Below, piece by piece: positions 6,658 through 8,350 of a stretch of 8,350 nt of DNA. The first letter of the stretch is position 1, and every line of letters starts with the position of its first letter. The DNA lies in the NCBI GenBank assembly GCA_003555385.1, contig PWHO01000259.1, forward strand, positions 1 to 8,350. The letters run 5' to 3'. This stretch comes from Bacteroidales bacterium. GTDB lineage: Bacteria; Bacteroidota; Bacteroidia; Bacteroidales; UBA7960. The position numbers and the translations under genes were made by a program. The notes beneath the pieces are model-generated. The model was given only the letters and a program-made list of their open reading frames with translations, did not search any database and was not told the origin of the DNA.

Positions 6658-7485
6658 ATGCAGTACGAACCTGTCAAACAGACCCTTGGCAAACTGTTCA
6701 GCCGCAAACCCTGGACACGCAAGCTTTTTTACCGACTTCTTGATATCCTGCTGCTGCGTACCTGGCATATTCATAAAAGCCTGAAAGCCTTTGCCCGTTC
6801 CGGAAAGAAAGGCAAATCGCTGCATGTGCTGGATGCAGGCAGCGGATTCGGACAATATAGTTACTATATGGCCAGAAAATTCCCTGACTGGCATATCACG
6901 GGAATTGACATTAAGCAGGAAGAAACGGAGGCCTGCACCCGGTTTTTCCGGCAGGCAGGAATGACCAATGCAAGTTTTCAGCAACAAGACCTGACGGTTT
7001 TTGAGAAGCCGGGGGCTTACGACCTGATCCTGTCGGTGGATGTGATGGAACATATTGAGGAAGACAAAAAGGTGTTTTCCAATTTTTCCCGTTCCCTCAG
7101 GCCGGGGGGTATGTTATTGATCAGCACCCCGTCAGATAAAGGGGGGAGTGATGTACATCACCATGACGACGCCTCTTTCATTGAAGAGCATGTACGCGAC
7201 GGATATGCTGCAGAGGAAATTAAAGAGAAGCTGACCCAGGCGGGTTTCCGGCCGGTGAAAACAGCCTACACATATGGCAGACCCGGAAGTATTTCCTGGC
7301 GAATGTCCATGAAATATCCCATCCTGATGCTGGGAAAATCTAAGGCATTTCTGTTAATCCTGCCTTTTTACTACCTGCTGACCATGCCCTTTATCCTGGC
7401 ACTGAACATTGCCGATGTGCGGCAGAAACACCGGTCAGGAACAGGCCTGCAGGTAAAAGCCTGGAAACCACCAAATCCATCATAA
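6658..7485 (+). CDS. Class I SAM-dependent methyltransferase with C-terminal hydrophobic segment
   Basis: A 275-residue protein with a Rossmann-fold methyltransferase domain. Motif I, LDAGSGFGQ, lies at 58-66. The acidic residue that should bind the SAM ribose is Asp84 (GIDI). Asp111 (QQQDLT) follows the next strand. The motif DVMEHIEED is at 128-136 and LRPGGMLLISTP at 147-158. After the domain comes a His/Asp-rich patch (DVHHHDD, 165-171) and a hydrophobic stretch at about 229-252 (AFLLILPFYYLLTMPFILAL) that could anchor it in the membrane. It is followed by a basic tail. The N-terminus is also basic and amphipathic. The substrate cannot be told; a lipid, quinone or other membrane-associated small molecule would fit the hydrophobic end, but that is a guess. 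It lies 4 nt after rbfA and 2 nt before the permease, so the three are probably cotranscribed. The ATG at 6658 is preceded by GAAAGA about 9 nt upstream. Confidence 0.85.
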   Translation: MQYEPVKQTLGKLFSRKPWTRKLFYRLLDILLLRTWHIHKSLKAFARSGKKGKSLHVLDAGSGFGQYSYYMARKFPDWHITGIDIKQEETEACTRFFRQAGMTNASFQQQDLTVFEKPGAYDLILSVDVMEHIEEDKKVFSNFSRSLRPGGMLLISTPSDKGGSDVHHHDDASFIEEHVRDGYAAEEIKEKLTQAGFRPVKTAYTYGRPGSISWRMSMKYPILMLGKSKAFLLILPFYYLLTMPFILALNIADVRQKHRSGTGLQVKAWKPPNPS

Positions 7486-7487
7486 AT

Positions 7488-8350
7488 TTGCGATTTCCAT
7501 TATACATAGCGTGGCGGTACCTGTTTGCCAAAAAAACCCACAATGCCATCAATATTATTACAATGGTCTCCGTGGTGGGAGTAGCTGTCGGAACGATGGC
7601 CCTTGTGGTGGTATTGTCTGTATTCAACGGGTTTGAAAAGCTCATCATGTCGCTCTACAATGCCTTTCATGCCGACATGGAAATTAGCCTGGCAGAAGGC
7701 AAAACTTTTCCCCTGGAAGAGCTTCCTCTGGAGGAACTCAAAAACATTGAGGGGGTGGCGAGCTACAGCGAGGTGCTGGAAGAATCGGGCATGCTTTCCT
7801 ATCGCGACAAACAACACCTGGTTACCCTTCGTGGTGTCGATGACACCTACCGGGAACTCACAGGCCTGGATACCCTTGTGGTAAGGGGAGAATACCTGCT
7901 CCGCGAAGGAGACCAGGATCATATACTGCTTGGCCAGGGAGTGTATTATATTCTCAATGTGAACATCCAGGATTTCAGAAACCCCCTTAATATTTACATC
8001 CCCCGCAGGGGACGAACCACAGGCATGCTGCCCGCACAAGCCTTCCGATCCTCTTCCAATTTTGCCTCGGGGGTATTTGCTGTGCAGGCAGAATTTGACA
8101 TGGAGTATGTGGTGGTGCCACTCCGCCTGATGCGTCGTTTGCTTGATTACGACAACCACGAGGTAAGTTCGCTGGTGGCAGGCCTGGAACCCGGAGCCAA
8201 TCACAGGAGGGTACAGCAGGAAATGCAGGAATTGGCCGGGCCGGACTTTGTTGTGAGAGACAGAATTCAACAGCAGGATTTTCTGCACAAAATCATGCGT
8301 TCAGAAAAATGGGCCATATTCTTCATCCTGACTTTTATCCTGATCATTGC
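7488..8350 (+). CDS. LolC/LolE-family (FtsX-like) ABC transporter permease, 5' part, cut by window edge
   Basis: The frame is open from TTG 7488 to the window end, giving 287 codons of a protein usually about 400 residues long. The start RFPLYIAWRYLFAKKTHNAI matches the typical beginning of Bacteroidota LolC/E permeases. This includes the cytoplasmic (Y)IAxRYLFxKKxxNAIN motif before the first membrane helix (about 21-47, ending VLSVFNGFE). That makes TTG the likely start; the first in-frame ATG, at 7563, would delete this motif and part of the helix. Residues about 50-272 form the periplasmic MacB-like domain, and a second helix begins at about 275 (WAIFFILTFILII). Family members pair with a LolD-type ATPase to release lipoproteins from the inner membrane, or act in related envelope transport. 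No ATPase gene is in view, so the substrate is unproven. The start codon lies 2 nt after the methyltransferase stop. Confidence 0.9.
   Translation, partial: MRFPLYIAWRYLFAKKTHNAINIITMVSVVGVAVGTMALVVVLSVFNGFEKLIMSLYNAFHADMEISLAEGKTFPLEELPLEELKNIEGVASYSEVLEESGMLSYRDKQHLVTLRGVDDTYRELTGLDTLVVRGEYLLREGDQDHILLGQGVYYILNVNIQDFRNPLNIYIPRRGRTTGMLPAQAFRSSSNFASGVFAVQAEFDMEYVVVPLRLMRRLLDYDNHEVSSLVAGLEPGANHRRVQQEMQELAGPDFVVRDRIQQQDFLHKIMRSEKWAIFFILTFILII

Noticed and set aside
6162..6722. A 187-codon upstream extension of the class I fumarase frame
   Set aside because: It lies antisense to rbfA and its promoter, reads as unrelated sequence, and would make the protein far longer than the family. The start at 6161 gives 539 residues with cluster cysteines at the canonical numbers.
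7500..8288. A 262-codon minus-strand open frame opposite the permease
   Set aside because: The plus-strand frame encodes a clear LolC/E-type permease with membrane helices; the antisense translation is His/Cys-rich with no recognisable motif.

Overview
The window is from a Bacteroidota genome of roughly 50% GC, probably class Bacteroidia (order not resolved). Two things point there. The left end carries the GldL-GldM-GldN core of the type IX secretion / gliding machinery, which occurs only in this phylum. The promoter-like sequences also fit the phylum's -33 TTG / -7 TAnnTTTG signature better than the E. coli -35/-10.

Layout. Positions 1-3018 (+) hold the 3' end of gldL, then complete gldM and gldN, the distal part of a gldKLMN (porKLMN) operon. 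Convergent to it, with only 3 bp between the stop codons, is a minus-strand pair of fumarases. In transcription order these are an oxygen-sensitive [4Fe-4S] class I fumarase (6161 to 4542) and then an iron-independent class II fumarase, fumC (4401 to 3022). The 140-bp gap between them holds three phased 22-bp direct repeats just upstream of a candidate fumC promoter. A 156-bp divergent region (6162-6317) separates the fumarases from a plus-strand group: rbfA (ribosome maturation, apparently near-leaderless), a class I SAM-dependent methyltransferase with a hydrophobic C-terminal segment, and the 5' part of a LolC/LolE-type ABC transporter permease. The permease begins at a TTG codon and runs off the window.

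How the genes work together. GldL and GldM form the proton-driven inner-membrane motor of T9SS, and GldN is a periplasmic component of the ring it works with. The two fumarases do the same TCA-cycle reaction with different cofactor needs, so the pair should keep fumarase activity when iron is short or oxygen is present. The rbfA group is a tightly spaced cluster (gaps of 4 and 2 nt) of housekeeping and envelope functions.

Most of the window is ordinary, conserved chromosome. The least explained element is the 22-bp repeat array between the two fumarase genes. It could be a regulatory site array or the remnant of a transposon end.
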